Below are positions 1-8,129 of a stretch of 38,763 nt of DNA, piece by piece. The DNA comes from JALYUA01 sp038229875. GTDB taxonomy: Bacteria; Acidobacteriota; Thermoanaerobaculia; UBA5066; Gp7-AA6. Under the pieces are notes generated by a model that was given only the letters and a program-made list of their open reading frames with translations, was not told where the DNA came from and ran no database searches. The stretch lies in contig JBBROA010000024.1 of NCBI GenBank assembly GCA_038229875.1, positions 1 to 38,763 of the forward strand, read 5' to 3'. A program made the translations under genes and the position numbers. Position 1 is the first letter of the stretch. Each line of letters opens with the position of its first letter.

Positions 1-507
1 CCGACTAGGTCTCCCTCGCCGCATCGAACGGGCCCGCAGACCCGGCTGCCGCTCCTCCTGCTGGCAGTCACCGCCGCGGCCCTCGTTTACCGCCTCGTCA
101 CCGGGATCGCCGACCGAGGCGCGGGAGAAGGGGGCGGGGGCATCGTCCGCTGGCGCCCGATGACCTCCGCGGCAACGGCCGCCTCCGCGGCCGCGATGCC
201 CGTGCTTTACGACTTCACGGCCGCCTGGTGCCCCCCCTGCCGGCGGCTCGACGCGGAGGGATGGAACGACACGACGATTGCCGCGCGCGTCAATTTCGAG
301 TTTGTCCCGGTGCGGGTCATGGATCGCCAGAGGGAAGACGGTAAGAACACGGCCGCGATCGACGCCCTCCAGCGGAAGTACAAGATCACTTCGTTTCCCA
401 CCCTGATCGCCGCCGATGGTTCCGGGCGGGAGCTCGCGCGGATGGAGGGCTACTCCGGAAAAGCAGCGCTGGAGGCGTTCTTGAAAGACGCGAAGAAAGG
501 CAAGTAG
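1..507 (+). CDS. Membrane-anchored thioredoxin-fold protein, 5' end missing
   Basis: The reading frame is open from base 1 to the stop at 505-507, with no clear start codon before the ATG at 160, so the gene probably begins left of the window. The part encoded by about bases 46-96 is a hydrophobic helix (Leu/Ala-rich), followed by a Gly-rich linker and a thioredoxin fold. The ATG at 160 lies just before the fold, and starting there would delete the membrane anchor. The redox motif WCPPC (codons near 226-240) and the later cis-proline segment SFPTL are both present, as in periplasmic thiol-disulfide reductases and the C-terminal domain of DsbD. A role in reducing or oxidising exported thiols is inferred from the fold and anchor. 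Its partner is not visible. It ends 10 bp from the convergent uvrA stop, leaving no room for a separate terminator. Confidence 0.8.
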   Translation, partial: PTRSPSPHRTGPQTRLPLLLLAVTAAALVYRLVTGIADRGAGEGGGGIVRWRPMTSAATAASAAAMPVLYDFTAAWCPPCRRLDAEGWNDTTIAARVNFEFVPVRVMDRQREDGKNTAAIDALQRKYKITSFPTLIAADGSGRELARMEGYSGKAALEAFLKDAKKGK

Positions 508-517
508 CCTCGGGCGT

Positions 518-3430
518 TCAGTTCTCGGTTTTCAATTTCTCGGCGGATGCGGGGCGCGGCCCTGGCTCCGACGCCGCCGGCGCGAGCTCGGCGAGGAACC
601 GACCCGTGACGCTCTCGGAGACCCGGCGCACGTCCTCCGGCGCCCCTTCGGCGACGATCCGGCCTCCGTCGCGCCCCCCGCCCGGCCCGAGGTCGATCAG
701 CCAGTCCGACGCGGCGAGAAACTGCAGGTTGTGCTCGACGGCGATCACCGAGTGCCCGAGCGAGATCAGCCGGCGGAGGGTCTTCAGCAGACGCTCGACG
801 TCCTGTGAGTGCAACCCGGTCGTCGGCTCGTCGAACAGGAAAAGCGTCCCGCGCGAGGTCGCGGGACGGATCTCGAGGAACGACGCGAGCTTCAGCCGCT
901 GCGCTTCTCCTCCGGACAGGGTCGCCGTGGGCTGGCCCAGCTTCACGTAGCCGAGGCCGACCTCGATCAGGGGCGCGAGCCGCTTTCCGATCCGCGGCTC
1001 TTCGCCAAAAAACGTCCCCGCGTCCGACACGGTCATGTCGAGCACGTCTCCGATGCTCTTTCCCCGGTAGCGGACGGCGAGGACCCGGCTCTGAAACCGG
1101 CGGCCGTCGCACGCCTCGCAGCGCACGGTGACGTCGGCCAGGAACTGCATGTCGATCGTCTGCCAGCCCGTTCCCTTGCACGCTTCGCAGCGGCCGCCCG
1201 CGGAGTTGAACGAGAAATCCCGCGCCGTGATCCCGCGGGTGACCGCGCGTCCGCTTTTCGCAAAAAGCTGGCGAACGTCGTCCCAGGCCTTCATATACGT
1301 GACGGGGTTCGACCGCGCGGAACGGCCGAGGGGCGACTGGTCCACGAACTGGATGTCGACGACCGACTCGGTCCCTTCCACGCGGTCATGCTCACCGACC
1401 TCGCAGGAGACGACGCCCTTCACCCGCCGCGCGTAGGAGTTGTAGAGAATGTCGCGCACGAGCGTCGATTTTCCCGATCCCGAAACGCCCGAGACGGAGA
1501 CGAGCCGTCCGAGCGGAAAGCGAACGGTCAGATTTAAAAGGTTGTGCTCCCGCGCCCCGACGACCGTCAAGGCGCCTTCGGCGCGGCGAAATGCCACGAT
1601 GCGTCCGCCGCGGCCGCCGCCGGGCCTCCCGGCGGCCTCCGGGGCCGCGGGATCGTCCGACCGCGCCAGGCGGCGCGCGAGCTGGGCGCCGGTGGCGGAA
1701 GAGCGCACGCGCGAGAGCGCGCGCGGCGTGCCCTCGAAGAGCAGCCGCCCGCCGAGGGTTCCGGCGCCGGGTCCGAGATCGATGACGTGGTCCGCGGTCT
1801 CGATCACCTCGGGGTCGTGCTCCACGAGCACCACCGTGTTGCCGCGGTCCGCGAGCCGCCGCAGGATGCCGAGCAGCCTCCGGGTGTCCGCCGCGTGCAG
1901 GCCGATCGTCGGCTCGTCGAGGACGTACATCGTCCCCGTCAGCGAGCCGCCCAGCGCCGAGGCGAGCCCGATCCGCTGCGCTTCGCCGCCGGAGAGCGTT
2001 CGCGCCGAGCGCGAGAGCGTCAGGTAGTCGAGACCGACGTCGTTCATGTAACGGACGCGCGCCTTGAGCTCCGCGACGACCGACGAAAGCCTGGCCTCTT
2101 CCGCGGGAGAGAGGTTCAGGCTCTCGAACCAGGCCTGCAGGTCCGACAGCGGCATTTCCGCCAGCTCCGAGATGGTCTTGCCTCGAAAGAGAACGGACAA
2201 CGCCGCAGGGCCGAGCCGCGCGCCGCGGCACTGCGGACACAGCGTGTACGCGCGATAGCGGGCGAGCAGCACCCGGACGTGGATCTTGTAACGCTTGGTC
2301 TCGAGCCACTCGAAGAAGCCGTGGACCCCGTAGAACTCGCCGCGGCCGCGGTAGAGAACCTCGCGCTCATGCGTCGACAGCCGCTCGACGGGCACGTCCG
2401 TCCGGACGGAATAGAGCCGGCACGCGCGGAAGAGGTCGTCGTAGGTGGATTCGTACGCGGGGGTGTTCCAGGGCGCGATGGGGCGGTCGGAGAGCGTCTG
2501 GCCCGGATCGGGAATCACCTTTTCGAGGTCCACGCCGATCACGCGCCCGAAACCCTGGCAGGCCTGGCACGCGCCGAGCGGCGAGTTGAACGCGAAGAGG
2601 GCGGGCGTCGGGTCGCGAAAGTCGACGCCGCATTTCGGGCAGTGAAGCCCCCGCCGGAACGTCCGCGCACGGTCCGCGAAGTGCGCCGAAAGACAGCCGG
2701 CGATCGAGAATCCCGTCTCGACCGCGGCGGCGATCTCCAGCCGCGATTCGGAGCGGACCACGAACCGGCCGACGACGATGCGCAGCTTCCCCTCGGAATC
2801 GACGAGATTCGCGATGTCGTCGCCGATCTCCACGGTCTCGCCCTCCGGCGAGAGCGCCCGGAAGAAGCCGGCGCGCTTCAATTCCTCGAGTCGCAGCTTC
2901 GCCTCTTTTTCCCGCCGCCGCTTGCCGCCGGCCGCGCGCCCCTCCCATCCGAGCGGCGCGACCAGGATCACGCGGGCTCCCGCCTCGGACGTCATCAGCT
3001 CGTCCACCGCGCGCTCCACCCCGCCGGGCACGGCGGCGACCCCGCACCCCTGGCAGAACGTCGTTCCGCCGTGAGCGAACAGCAGGCGCAGCGAATCGTG
3101 GATCTCGGTCTGGGTTCCGACGGTGGAACGCGCGTTGCGGACTCCGTTCTTCTGCTCGAGTGCGATCGCCGGGGGAACGGGCTCGATCGAGTCGACGTCC
3201 GGGCGGTCCAGCCGTTCCAGGAACTGGCGCGCGTACGTCGAGAGGGATTCGGCGTACCGCCGCTGCCCCTCCGCGTAGAGCGTGTCAAACGCGAGCGAGG
3301 ACTTCCCCGACCCCGAGACGCCGGTGATGACCGTCAGGCGCCCCGTCGGAATCGAGACCGAAACGTCCTTCAGATTGTGAGTCCGCGCGCCGCGGATCCG
3401 GATATAGGGCGAGGGGGTTGGGATCCGCAG
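518..3430 (-). CDS. uvrA: UvrA, excinuclease ABC subunit A
   Basis: UvrA is the damage-sensing ATPase of nucleotide excision repair and loads UvrB on DNA. The protein shows two ABC modules: Walker A GVSGSGKSS near the N-terminus and a second in the C-terminal half, two signatures (TLSGGEAQRIG and TLSGGEAQRLK), two Walker B/D-loop segments (LDEPTIGLH and FDEPTTGLH), and Cys-pair zinc fingers (CPKC..CQAC and CEAC..CEAC). The start is uncertain. Family homology begins at the segment YIRIRGARTHNL. The only AUG/GUG/UUG upstream in frame is a GTG at 3580, which would add about 50 Arg/Ser/Pro-rich residues read from an intergenic repeat. I chose the CTG at 3430 (970 aa), which has GGAG about 10 nt upstream. 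The gene lies 218 bp after the PBP gene on the same strand. Confidence 0.93.
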   Translation of the reverse strand: MRIPTPSPYIRIRGARTHNLKDVSVSIPTGRLTVITGVSGSGKSSLAFDTLYAEGQRRYAESLSTYARQFLERLDRPDVDSIEPVPPAIALEQKNGVRNARSTVGTQTEIHDSLRLLFAHGGTTFCQGCGVAAVPGGVERAVDELMTSEAGARVILVAPLGWEGRAAGGKRRREKEAKLRLEELKRAGFFRALSPEGETVEIGDDIANLVDSEGKLRIVVGRFVVRSESRLEIAAAVETGFSIAGCLSAHFADRARTFRRGLHCPKCGVDFRDPTPALFAFNSPLGACQACQGFGRVIGVDLEKVIPDPGQTLSDRPIAPWNTPAYESTYDDLFRACRLYSVRTDVPVERLSTHEREVLYRGRGEFYGVHGFFEWLETKRYKIHVRVLLARYRAYTLCPQCRGARLGPAALSVLFRGKTISELAEMPLSDLQAWFESLNLSPAEEARLSSVVAELKARVRYMNDVGLDYLTLSRSARTLSGGEAQRIGLASALGGSLTGTMYVLDEPTIGLHAADTRRLLGILRRLADRGNTVVLVEHDPEVIETADHVIDLGPGAGTLGGRLLFEGTPRALSRVRSSATGAQLARRLARSDDPAAPEAAGRPGGGRGGRIVAFRRAEGALTVVGAREHNLLNLTVRFPLGRLVSVSGVSGSGKSTLVRDILYNSYARRVKGVVSCEVGEHDRVEGTESVVDIQFVDQSPLGRSARSNPVTYMKAWDDVRQLFAKSGRAVTRGITARDFSFNSAGGRCEACKGTGWQTIDMQFLADVTVRCEACDGRRFQSRVLAVRYRGKSIGDVLDMTVSDAGTFFGEEPRIGKRLAPLIEVGLGYVKLGQPTATLSGGEAQRLKLASFLEIRPATSRGTLFLFDEPTTGLHSQDVERLLKTLRRLISLGHSVIAVEHNLQFLAASDWLIDLGPGGGRDGGRIVAEGAPEDVRRVSESVTGRFLAELAPAASEPGPRPASAEKLKTEN

Positions 3431-3491
3431 GCGACGGCGACTCCGGGGACGGGAGGATGGGAGTTTCGGGACGTGATTCAGAACTGCTGAG

Positions 3492-3497
3492 TTTATA
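3492..3497 (-). promoter_or_regulatory. Candidate -10 box for uvrA
   Basis: On the minus strand the sequence reads TATAAA about 62 nt upstream of the CTG proposed as the uvrA start. No good -35 hexamer is seen 16-18 bp further upstream. If used, transcription would start near 3485 and would exclude the GTG at 3580, which supports the shorter UvrA. The evidence is a single motif match. Confidence 0.3.
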
Positions 3498-3534
3498 TCG
3501 ACGCCGGAAGGCCCATCAGACTGGGAAGGCGAGC

Positions 3535-3577
3535 CGAGCGACCGGCGGGAGCGAGACGGCCGCGGTACTCCACGGTC
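3535..3577 (-). repeat. Dispersed intergenic repeat R3, copy a
   Basis: A stretch of about 43 nt, read on the minus strand from GACCGTGGAGTACCGCGG to GGTCGCTCG, is nearly the same as 12650-12691. It lies upstream of uvrA and overlaps the alternative GTG start of that gene. It contains a CCGCGG..CC(A/G)CGG inverted repeat around the centre TACT; in this copy one arm has a mismatch. It shows no coding or transposase signature. Confidence 0.6.
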
Positions 3578-3648
3578 CACTCATTCTGCGGAATACAACT
3601 CGGGGCGATTCCCTGCCGTCGACGCTGCCCGCGTCAACCCGAGCGCGC

Positions 3649-5991
3649 CTACCCCGGTAACTCCCCCGTCTCGAACGACCGGTACTGGTGGACGGGACAC
3701 TCGGAGGTCGGAGCGGTTCCCGAGATGAAAACCTCAGTCATGTGGCGGGGACAGTTCGGACCCGCGAGGTAGCCGGTTGCGGGGTCGATGTCCGCGGTGA
3801 CGATGTCGGAAGGCACCGGGAAATTGTCCGCGAAGACCTGCGGAGACACGGAGCGCGTGAAATCCGCGAAGAGCGGCACGGCGCCCTGAGAGCCCGAGAG
3901 GTGCACGGCCCTGTTGTCGTCGTATCCAACCCAGACCGCCGCCAGGAATCGCGGCGAGAAGCCGACGAACCACGCGTCGCGGCCGTCATTGGTGGTCCCC
4001 GTCTTGCCGGCGAGCACTCCTCGCACGCCGCCCAGCCGGGCCCCGCCGCCCGTTCCGCGGTCGATCGCGCCGCGGAGCATGGAATCGATCAGGAACACCG
4101 CGTCCGCCGGGAGAGCGGGCTTCAAGGCCGTCTCTTTGCGGTCGAGAACGGACCCGTCCGAATTCATGACGCCGACGATCGCATTCGGCTCCACCCGCAC
4201 GCCGCTGTTCGCGAAGACGGAATACGCGGAGGCGATCTCCATGGGAGAGATCTCGAAGGCGCCGAGCGCGATCGAGGGATACGGGCGCAGGTCCGAGCCG
4301 ATCCCGGCGGCCCGAGCGGTCGCGAGCACCGTCGGAAGCCCGGCCGCGAGGGCGGCGCGGACGGTCGGAATGTTGATCGAGAGCTCCAGCGCCTGCCGCG
4401 CCGACATCGGCCCGCGAAAAGAGTTGTCGTAGTTCTTCGGCGTCCATTGCTGCTCGGACTGTTGGCGGTCCCAGGCGACGGTGATCGGAGCGTCCTCGAA
4501 AATCGTCGCGGGCGTCACCGGCTTCGCAAGATCCCGCCGCGCGAAGGCGGCGAGGTAAACGAACGGCTTGAAGAGGGAGCCCGGCTGCCGGTGCGCCTGC
4601 GTCACCCGGTTGAACTGGGAGCGCCGGTAATCGCGGCCGCCGACCAGAACCCTCACGCTCCCCGTCTGAGGCTCGAGGACGATCAGCGCGCCCTGGAGAG
4701 GCGCCTCTTTCGCGGCCTCGGCGAGCCGCCGGTACTTCTTCTCGAGCGCGGTGAGCCCCTCGGTGACGGCTCGCTGTCCGGCCTGCTGGAGGTCGACGTC
4801 GAGCGTCGTGTAGATCTGGAGCCCCTCGGTCTTCAACTTGGCGCCGTAGCGCTCGGCGAGCTCCGCCTTGACGAAGTCGACGAAGTGGGGCGCCTTCGTC
4901 TTGAACGACGCCCGCGACACGGGGCGCAGCGGCTCGGCCAGGGCGAGCTTCAGCGCCGCATCGTCGATCTTCTTTTCCTCGCGCATGAGGCGCAGGACGA
5001 GGTCGCGGCGCTGGATCGCCCGCGCGGGGTTGCGCAGCGGCGAATAGACGTTCGGCGCCTTGATGATCGCCGCCAGCGTCGCGGATTCCGCGAGATCGAG
5101 GTCCGCGGCCTCCTTCCCGAAGTAATGGCGCGCCGCCTCGCCGACGCCGGTGATCGCGATGGCGCCCTCGCGTCCGAGATAGATCTCGTTCAAGTACGCC
5201 TCGAGAATCTCGTCCTTCGAGTAGCGGGCGTCGAGGATGATCGCCAGCACCGCCTCGAGCGCCTTGCGCTTGAAGGTCCGCTCCGGCGAGAGGTACAGAT
5301 TCTTGACCAGCTGCTGCGTCAGCGTGGACCCGCCCTGCTTCGCTCCGCCTTTCATGTTCGAAAGGAACGCTCCGAAGCTGCGTTTGATCGACACTCCCGC
5401 GTGCCGGTAGAAGTCGCGGTCTTCGGTCACGAGGATCGCGTCGGTCAGGGTCTTCGGGACCTCCGCCAGCCGAACGAGAGTCCGGTCCTCGACGTCCTCC
5501 CCGAAAACGGAGCCGAGAAGCTCGGGCTCCACGACGACCGCAGGGATAGCGGCACCTTTCTCGTCGCGGACGGAAGCCACCCGGCCGCCGGAAAACTGGA
5601 CCGTCGCGGCGAACCCCGGGAAGTCGTGCCCGGGGTAACGGAAGCGCCGCGTGAAGAGCTCGACTGAATCGCTCCGCCGCCGATAGTGGCCGGGCCGCGA
5701 GGGGACGGCGTCGTCCCGCTGGTAGAGAAGCCGGTCGAGCTTCGCCGAGAGCTTCTCGGGAGAACCGCCGTCGCCGGTCTGCACGGCGAGCATGTCGGAA
5801 TAGATCCTCGAAGGGAGGCTCCACCGGCGGCCCTCGAAGCGCGACACCACGATCGAGGTGAAGTACGCGACGAAGAGCAGCCCCACGAGCACCGTGGTGC
5901 CCAGAGCCGCAAGGATCGGCACCCGATGGCGGTAAACCCAGAGATGGAGCGAGACGCGCTTGGGGCGGGGCGACGTCCAAGTCTTCTTCAT
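3649..5991 (-). CDS. mrcB: Bifunctional class A penicillin-binding protein (PBP1B type)
   Basis: This enzyme polymerises lipid II into glycan strands and cross-links them at the outer face of the inner membrane. The 780-aa protein has a basic cytoplasmic tail, one transmembrane helix (about residues 24-48), a UB2H-like segment (about 55-150), a GT51 glycosyltransferase domain with catalytic Glu190 in TEDRDFY and the GGSTLTQQL motif (about 220-228), and a transpeptidase domain with the SLFK tetrad (nucleophile Ser472), the SIN motif (538-540) and KTGT (663-666). All catalytic residues are intact. The UB2H-like region favours PBP1B over PBP1A, which is a family judgement. A TATTCT box lies 10 nt upstream of the ATG and a weak GGAA precedes it. 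uvrA follows on the same strand. Confidence 0.93.
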   Translation of the reverse strand: MKKTWTSPRPKRVSLHLWVYRHRVPILAALGTTVLVGLLFVAYFTSIVVSRFEGRRWSLPSRIYSDMLAVQTGDGGSPEKLSAKLDRLLYQRDDAVPSRPGHYRRRSDSVELFTRRFRYPGHDFPGFAATVQFSGGRVASVRDEKGAAIPAVVVEPELLGSVFGEDVEDRTLVRLAEVPKTLTDAILVTEDRDFYRHAGVSIKRSFGAFLSNMKGGAKQGGSTLTQQLVKNLYLSPERTFKRKALEAVLAIILDARYSKDEILEAYLNEIYLGREGAIAITGVGEAARHYFGKEAADLDLAESATLAAIIKAPNVYSPLRNPARAIQRRDLVLRLMREEKKIDDAALKLALAEPLRPVSRASFKTKAPHFVDFVKAELAERYGAKLKTEGLQIYTTLDVDLQQAGQRAVTEGLTALEKKYRRLAEAAKEAPLQGALIVLEPQTGSVRVLVGGRDYRRSQFNRVTQAHRQPGSLFKPFVYLAAFARRDLAKPVTPATIFEDAPITVAWDRQQSEQQWTPKNYDNSFRGPMSARQALELSINIPTVRAALAAGLPTVLATARAAGIGSDLRPYPSIALGAFEISPMEIASAYSVFANSGVRVEPNAIVGVMNSDGSVLDRKETALKPALPADAVFLIDSMLRGAIDRGTGGGARLGGVRGVLAGKTGTTNDGRDAWFVGFSPRFLAAVWVGYDDNRAVHLSGSQGAVPLFADFTRSVSPQVFADNFPVPSDIVTADIDPATGYLAGPNCPRHMTEVFISGTAPTSECPVHQYRSFETGELPG

Positions 5992-6001
5992 TTCCGTTGG
6001 A

Positions 6002-6007
6002 AGAATA
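6002..6007 (-). promoter_or_regulatory. Candidate -10 box of the PBP gene
   Basis: The minus strand reads TATTCT, ending 10 nt before the ATG at 5991. Transcription would then begin about 3 nt before the start codon, giving an almost leaderless mRNA. No -35 consensus is present, and the position 17 bp upstream reads GAGCGG. The box sits inside a GA-rich repeat (6002-6052), and the same hexamer at the same offset occurs in the copy upstream of the lipoprotein gene (36924-36929). Confidence 0.45.
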
Positions 6008-6052
6008 CGTCGCCCGCGTCGCTTCCGCTCACTTCCTTCGCTCCGGCTCCCG
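6002..6052 (-). repeat. GA-rich intergenic repeat R2, promoter-bearing copy
   Basis: On the minus strand this is a run of GAGCG/GAAGCG units (CGGGAGCCGGAGCGAAGG, then AGTGAGCGGAAGCGACG) ending in TATTCT. It aligns with the copies at 36754-36820 and 36898-36929. Over the last 31 nt only about six positions differ from the copy at 36898-36929. Repeats of this style are common between genes of GC-rich bacteria. Here the repeat runs directly into the PBP start region. Confidence 0.6.
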
Positions 6053-6073
6053 TAGCCACCATCTCGACAGAAG

Positions 6074-6131
6074 CGCGGCCCTGCTGCCTCCTCCCCCGCG
6101 CGCGGGGAGAGGGTCGGGGTGAGGGGAGCCG
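6074..6131 (+). repeat. Dispersed intergenic repeat R1, copy 1
   Basis: This is a C-rich arm followed by GCGCGGGGAGAGGG and GGGGTGAGGGG. The core can fold into a C-run/G-run hairpin. It matches copies at 25101-25158 and 29639-29690 in the same orientation. This type of sequence is widespread in GC-rich genomes and is often mis-annotated as small proteins containing P-x-P-S-P-x-x-R-G-E. It lies between the divergent PBP and O-antigen-ligase genes. Confidence 0.75.
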
Positions 6132-6198
6132 GAACAACCAGCCGTGCCGGTTGATGTTCGTTGTGATCGAAGAGACCGCGACACTCCGGTCTGTTTTA

Positions 6199-7608
6199 AT
6201 GCGCGACGTGTCGAAGAAGGGGCGAGGGCGTTCGGGCGGCGATTCCGGGCAGCGGGCGGCGAAGAGTCCCGCGGGGGCGCGGCCGCGGCCGGCGGCGGCG
6301 GGGGTCGTTACGCGGGGCGATCCTCGTGCTGCCATCGTGGCCGCTCTCATCGCGGCGGCGTTTGCCGGGGCGGCGCTGGCCTTCGACACTTCCGCGGACG
6401 CGGCCTTCGACGCGCCGAAGCGGCTTGTGAGCCTGTTCGCGGTCGGGGCGGCGGCTTTCGCGGCCTTCGGATTCGGACGCTCAAAGAACCCCCTCTCGGG
6501 CGGGCGCCTCGCGGGTTGGACGGACCGGCGGGTCCCGGCGCTCCTTGCCGCCGCAGCCCTTCTCCTGGCCGTCCTCGCCGCCGCCGCGTCGCCGCGGCGC
6601 GCGCTCGCACTCGATTCTCTGCGCTCGCTTCTCGTGATGGCGGCGCTCCTGCCGCTCGGGGCGTCCGCGGCGTTCGGCCGGCACCGGCGGATTCTCGCCG
6701 CGGTGTTCCTGGCGATCTGCGCGGTGGACGCCGTCGTCTCGGTGCTGCAGGCCCTGCGCGTCTACCAGCCGTTTCCGCTCGTGACCCGCGGTGACCGGGA
6801 GGCAACCGGCGCGTTCGCCGGGAACGTCGGTTATCTCGCGCTGGGGCTGGCGCTGGCGGCGGTCGTGGCTCTCGGCGCCGCGATGACCGTGCGAAGCCGC
6901 GGCGTCCGCATCGTCGCCGGCAGCGGCTTCCTGCTCTTTGCGGGCGCGCTGCTCGTGAACCGCAACCTCACGTCGTTCTCCGCGCTCGCGGCGGGCGCCG
7001 CCGTCCTCCTCTTCGGCCTGTTCGGGCGGCGCGCCTTCCTCCCCCTGGCCGCGGCGGTGCTCGTCTTAGTCGGCGGGGTCTTCGCGTACCGTCCCATGCG
7101 GGACCGCGCCGCTGCGGCGGTGCGCTCCGCCCGCGCGGGAGACTGGGACGTCCTGCTCTCGTACAGGCTCGCCCCCTGGAATGCCGCGCTGCGGATGGCC
7201 CGCGAGCGGCCCCTTCTCGGATACGGGCCCGGTACGTTCGGCGCCGAATACGTGACGCACCGGCTCGACGCGGAGATCGCGAGCGCAAGGCGCTTCGTGA
7301 GTCCGCTCGCAACCAGCACGTACGGCGAGACGCACTGCGACTACCTTCAGCCATTCGCGGAAGCCGGGATACCCGCCGGCCTCGCAGTCGTCGGGGCGGC
7401 CGGAGTCCTGATCGCCATCCTCTTCCGCAGGGTGCACGCGGCGCCGGTCAACGAGCGCGCGGAGGCGCTGGTTCTTCTTGCGATCCTGGCGGCGGGGGCC
7501 GTCGCCGCACTCACCTGGTTTCCGCTGCAGCGCCCGATCACCGCGATCCCGCTCCTGCTCGCCGCCGGGCGCTCCTGGCGCCTCGGGGCCCCAGGGGGCT
7601 CGCCGTGA
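6199..7608 (+). CDS. O-antigen ligase / Wzy_C-family membrane protein
   Basis: The protein of about 469 aa is an integral membrane protein with roughly ten or more hydrophobic helices rich in Ala, Leu and Val. Between the later helices lies the large periplasmic loop typical of the WaaL/Wzy_C superfamily: YRLAPWNAALRMA, then RPLLGYGPGTF, then THCDYLQPFAEAG. Members join or polymerise undecaprenyl-linked glycans at the periplasmic face, using conserved Arg and His residues of that loop. Ligase and polymerase cannot be told apart by eye. The frame is open further upstream across the PBP antisense strand. I chose ATG 6199 because the preceding sequence is repeat and PBP coding. No Shine-Dalgarno is obvious. 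Its stop overlaps the next start (GTGA). Confidence 0.82.
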   Translation: MRDVSKKGRGRSGGDSGQRAAKSPAGARPRPAAAGVVTRGDPRAAIVAALIAAAFAGAALAFDTSADAAFDAPKRLVSLFAVGAAAFAAFGFGRSKNPLSGGRLAGWTDRRVPALLAAAALLLAVLAAAASPRRALALDSLRSLLVMAALLPLGASAAFGRHRRILAAVFLAICAVDAVVSVLQALRVYQPFPLVTRGDREATGAFAGNVGYLALGLALAAVVALGAAMTVRSRGVRIVAGSGFLLFAGALLVNRNLTSFSALAAGAAVLLFGLFGRRAFLPLAAAVLVLVGGVFAYRPMRDRAAAAVRSARAGDWDVLLSYRLAPWNAALRMARERPLLGYGPGTFGAEYVTHRLDAEIASARRFVSPLATSTYGETHCDYLQPFAEAGIPAGLAVVGAAGVLIAILFRRVHAAPVNERAEALVLLAILAAGAVAALTWFPLQRPITAIPLLLAAGRSWRLGAPGGSP

Positions 7609-8129
7609 CGATCGCGCGTCCCGTCCTGGTCGCGGCCGCGCTGGCGCTCCTCCTCTGGCGCGAGCCCGCGCGCTACCACGCCGAACGGGAGATCCGCGCG
7701 GCGACGGACGCGCTTCGCTACATCCTCACTCACTCGACGGAGCTGCCCGATGCACGGGGTGCGCTCCAGCGGGTCGCGGAGGCAGCGGCCGCCGTCCGGA
7801 GCGCCGTCTCAGGCGACTCCCGGCCGCTCCTCCTCGAGGGTTCCGCGCGCCTCGTGCGGGGCGAACCCGACCGCGCGCGCGAGATCTACGACCGGGCAAA
7901 CTCGGAAGGAGAGCGGGCCGAAACGGACCTGAACCTCGCCCGCGCGCTCGAGCGGCTCGGACGGGAAGAAGATGCCCGGGCCGGTTACGTCCGCGCAGCC
8001 TGGGTCTCGCCCGCGCTCTTGAACGCGATGCTGCCCGACGTCGCGGAGCAGACGCGCGCGCGAATCGTCACGCTCGAAGAGGACTTGAGATCGGGCCGGC
8101 TGAAAGCGCCGCCGCCGCTACCGCGCTGA
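7605..8129 (+). CDS. Membrane-anchored TPR-like protein coupled to the O-antigen ligase
   Basis: The protein has 174 aa and a GTG start that overlaps the stop of the preceding ligase gene by 4 bp, which implies translational coupling. It has an N-terminal hydrophobic helix (about residues 5-20) without a lipobox, then Ala/Arg-rich helical repeats with TPR-like spacing (LLLEGSARLVRGEPDRAREIYDRA, LNLARALERLGREEDARAGYVRA). TPR domains often accompany O-antigen ligase or Wzy proteins, sometimes fused to them, so this may be the detached periplasmic partner of the ligase; that is inference. Its last 12 bp overlap the 3' end of the convergent glycosyltransferase gene. Confidence 0.75.
   Translation: MTIARPVLVAAALALLLWREPARYHAEREIRAATDALRYILTHSTELPDARGALQRVAEAAAAVRSAVSGDSRPLLLEGSARLVRGEPDRAREIYDRANSEGERAETDLNLARALERLGREEDARAGYVRAAWVSPALLNAMLPDVAEQTRARIVTLEEDLRSGRLKAPPPLPR

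Noticed and set aside
1544..5667. Very long open frames on the plus strand opposite uvrA (1544-3490) and the PBP gene (3688-5667)
   Set aside because: They are antisense to genes with complete catalytic motifs, have Arg/Gly/Glu-rich compositions with no recognisable domain, and are expected from GC-rich codon bias.
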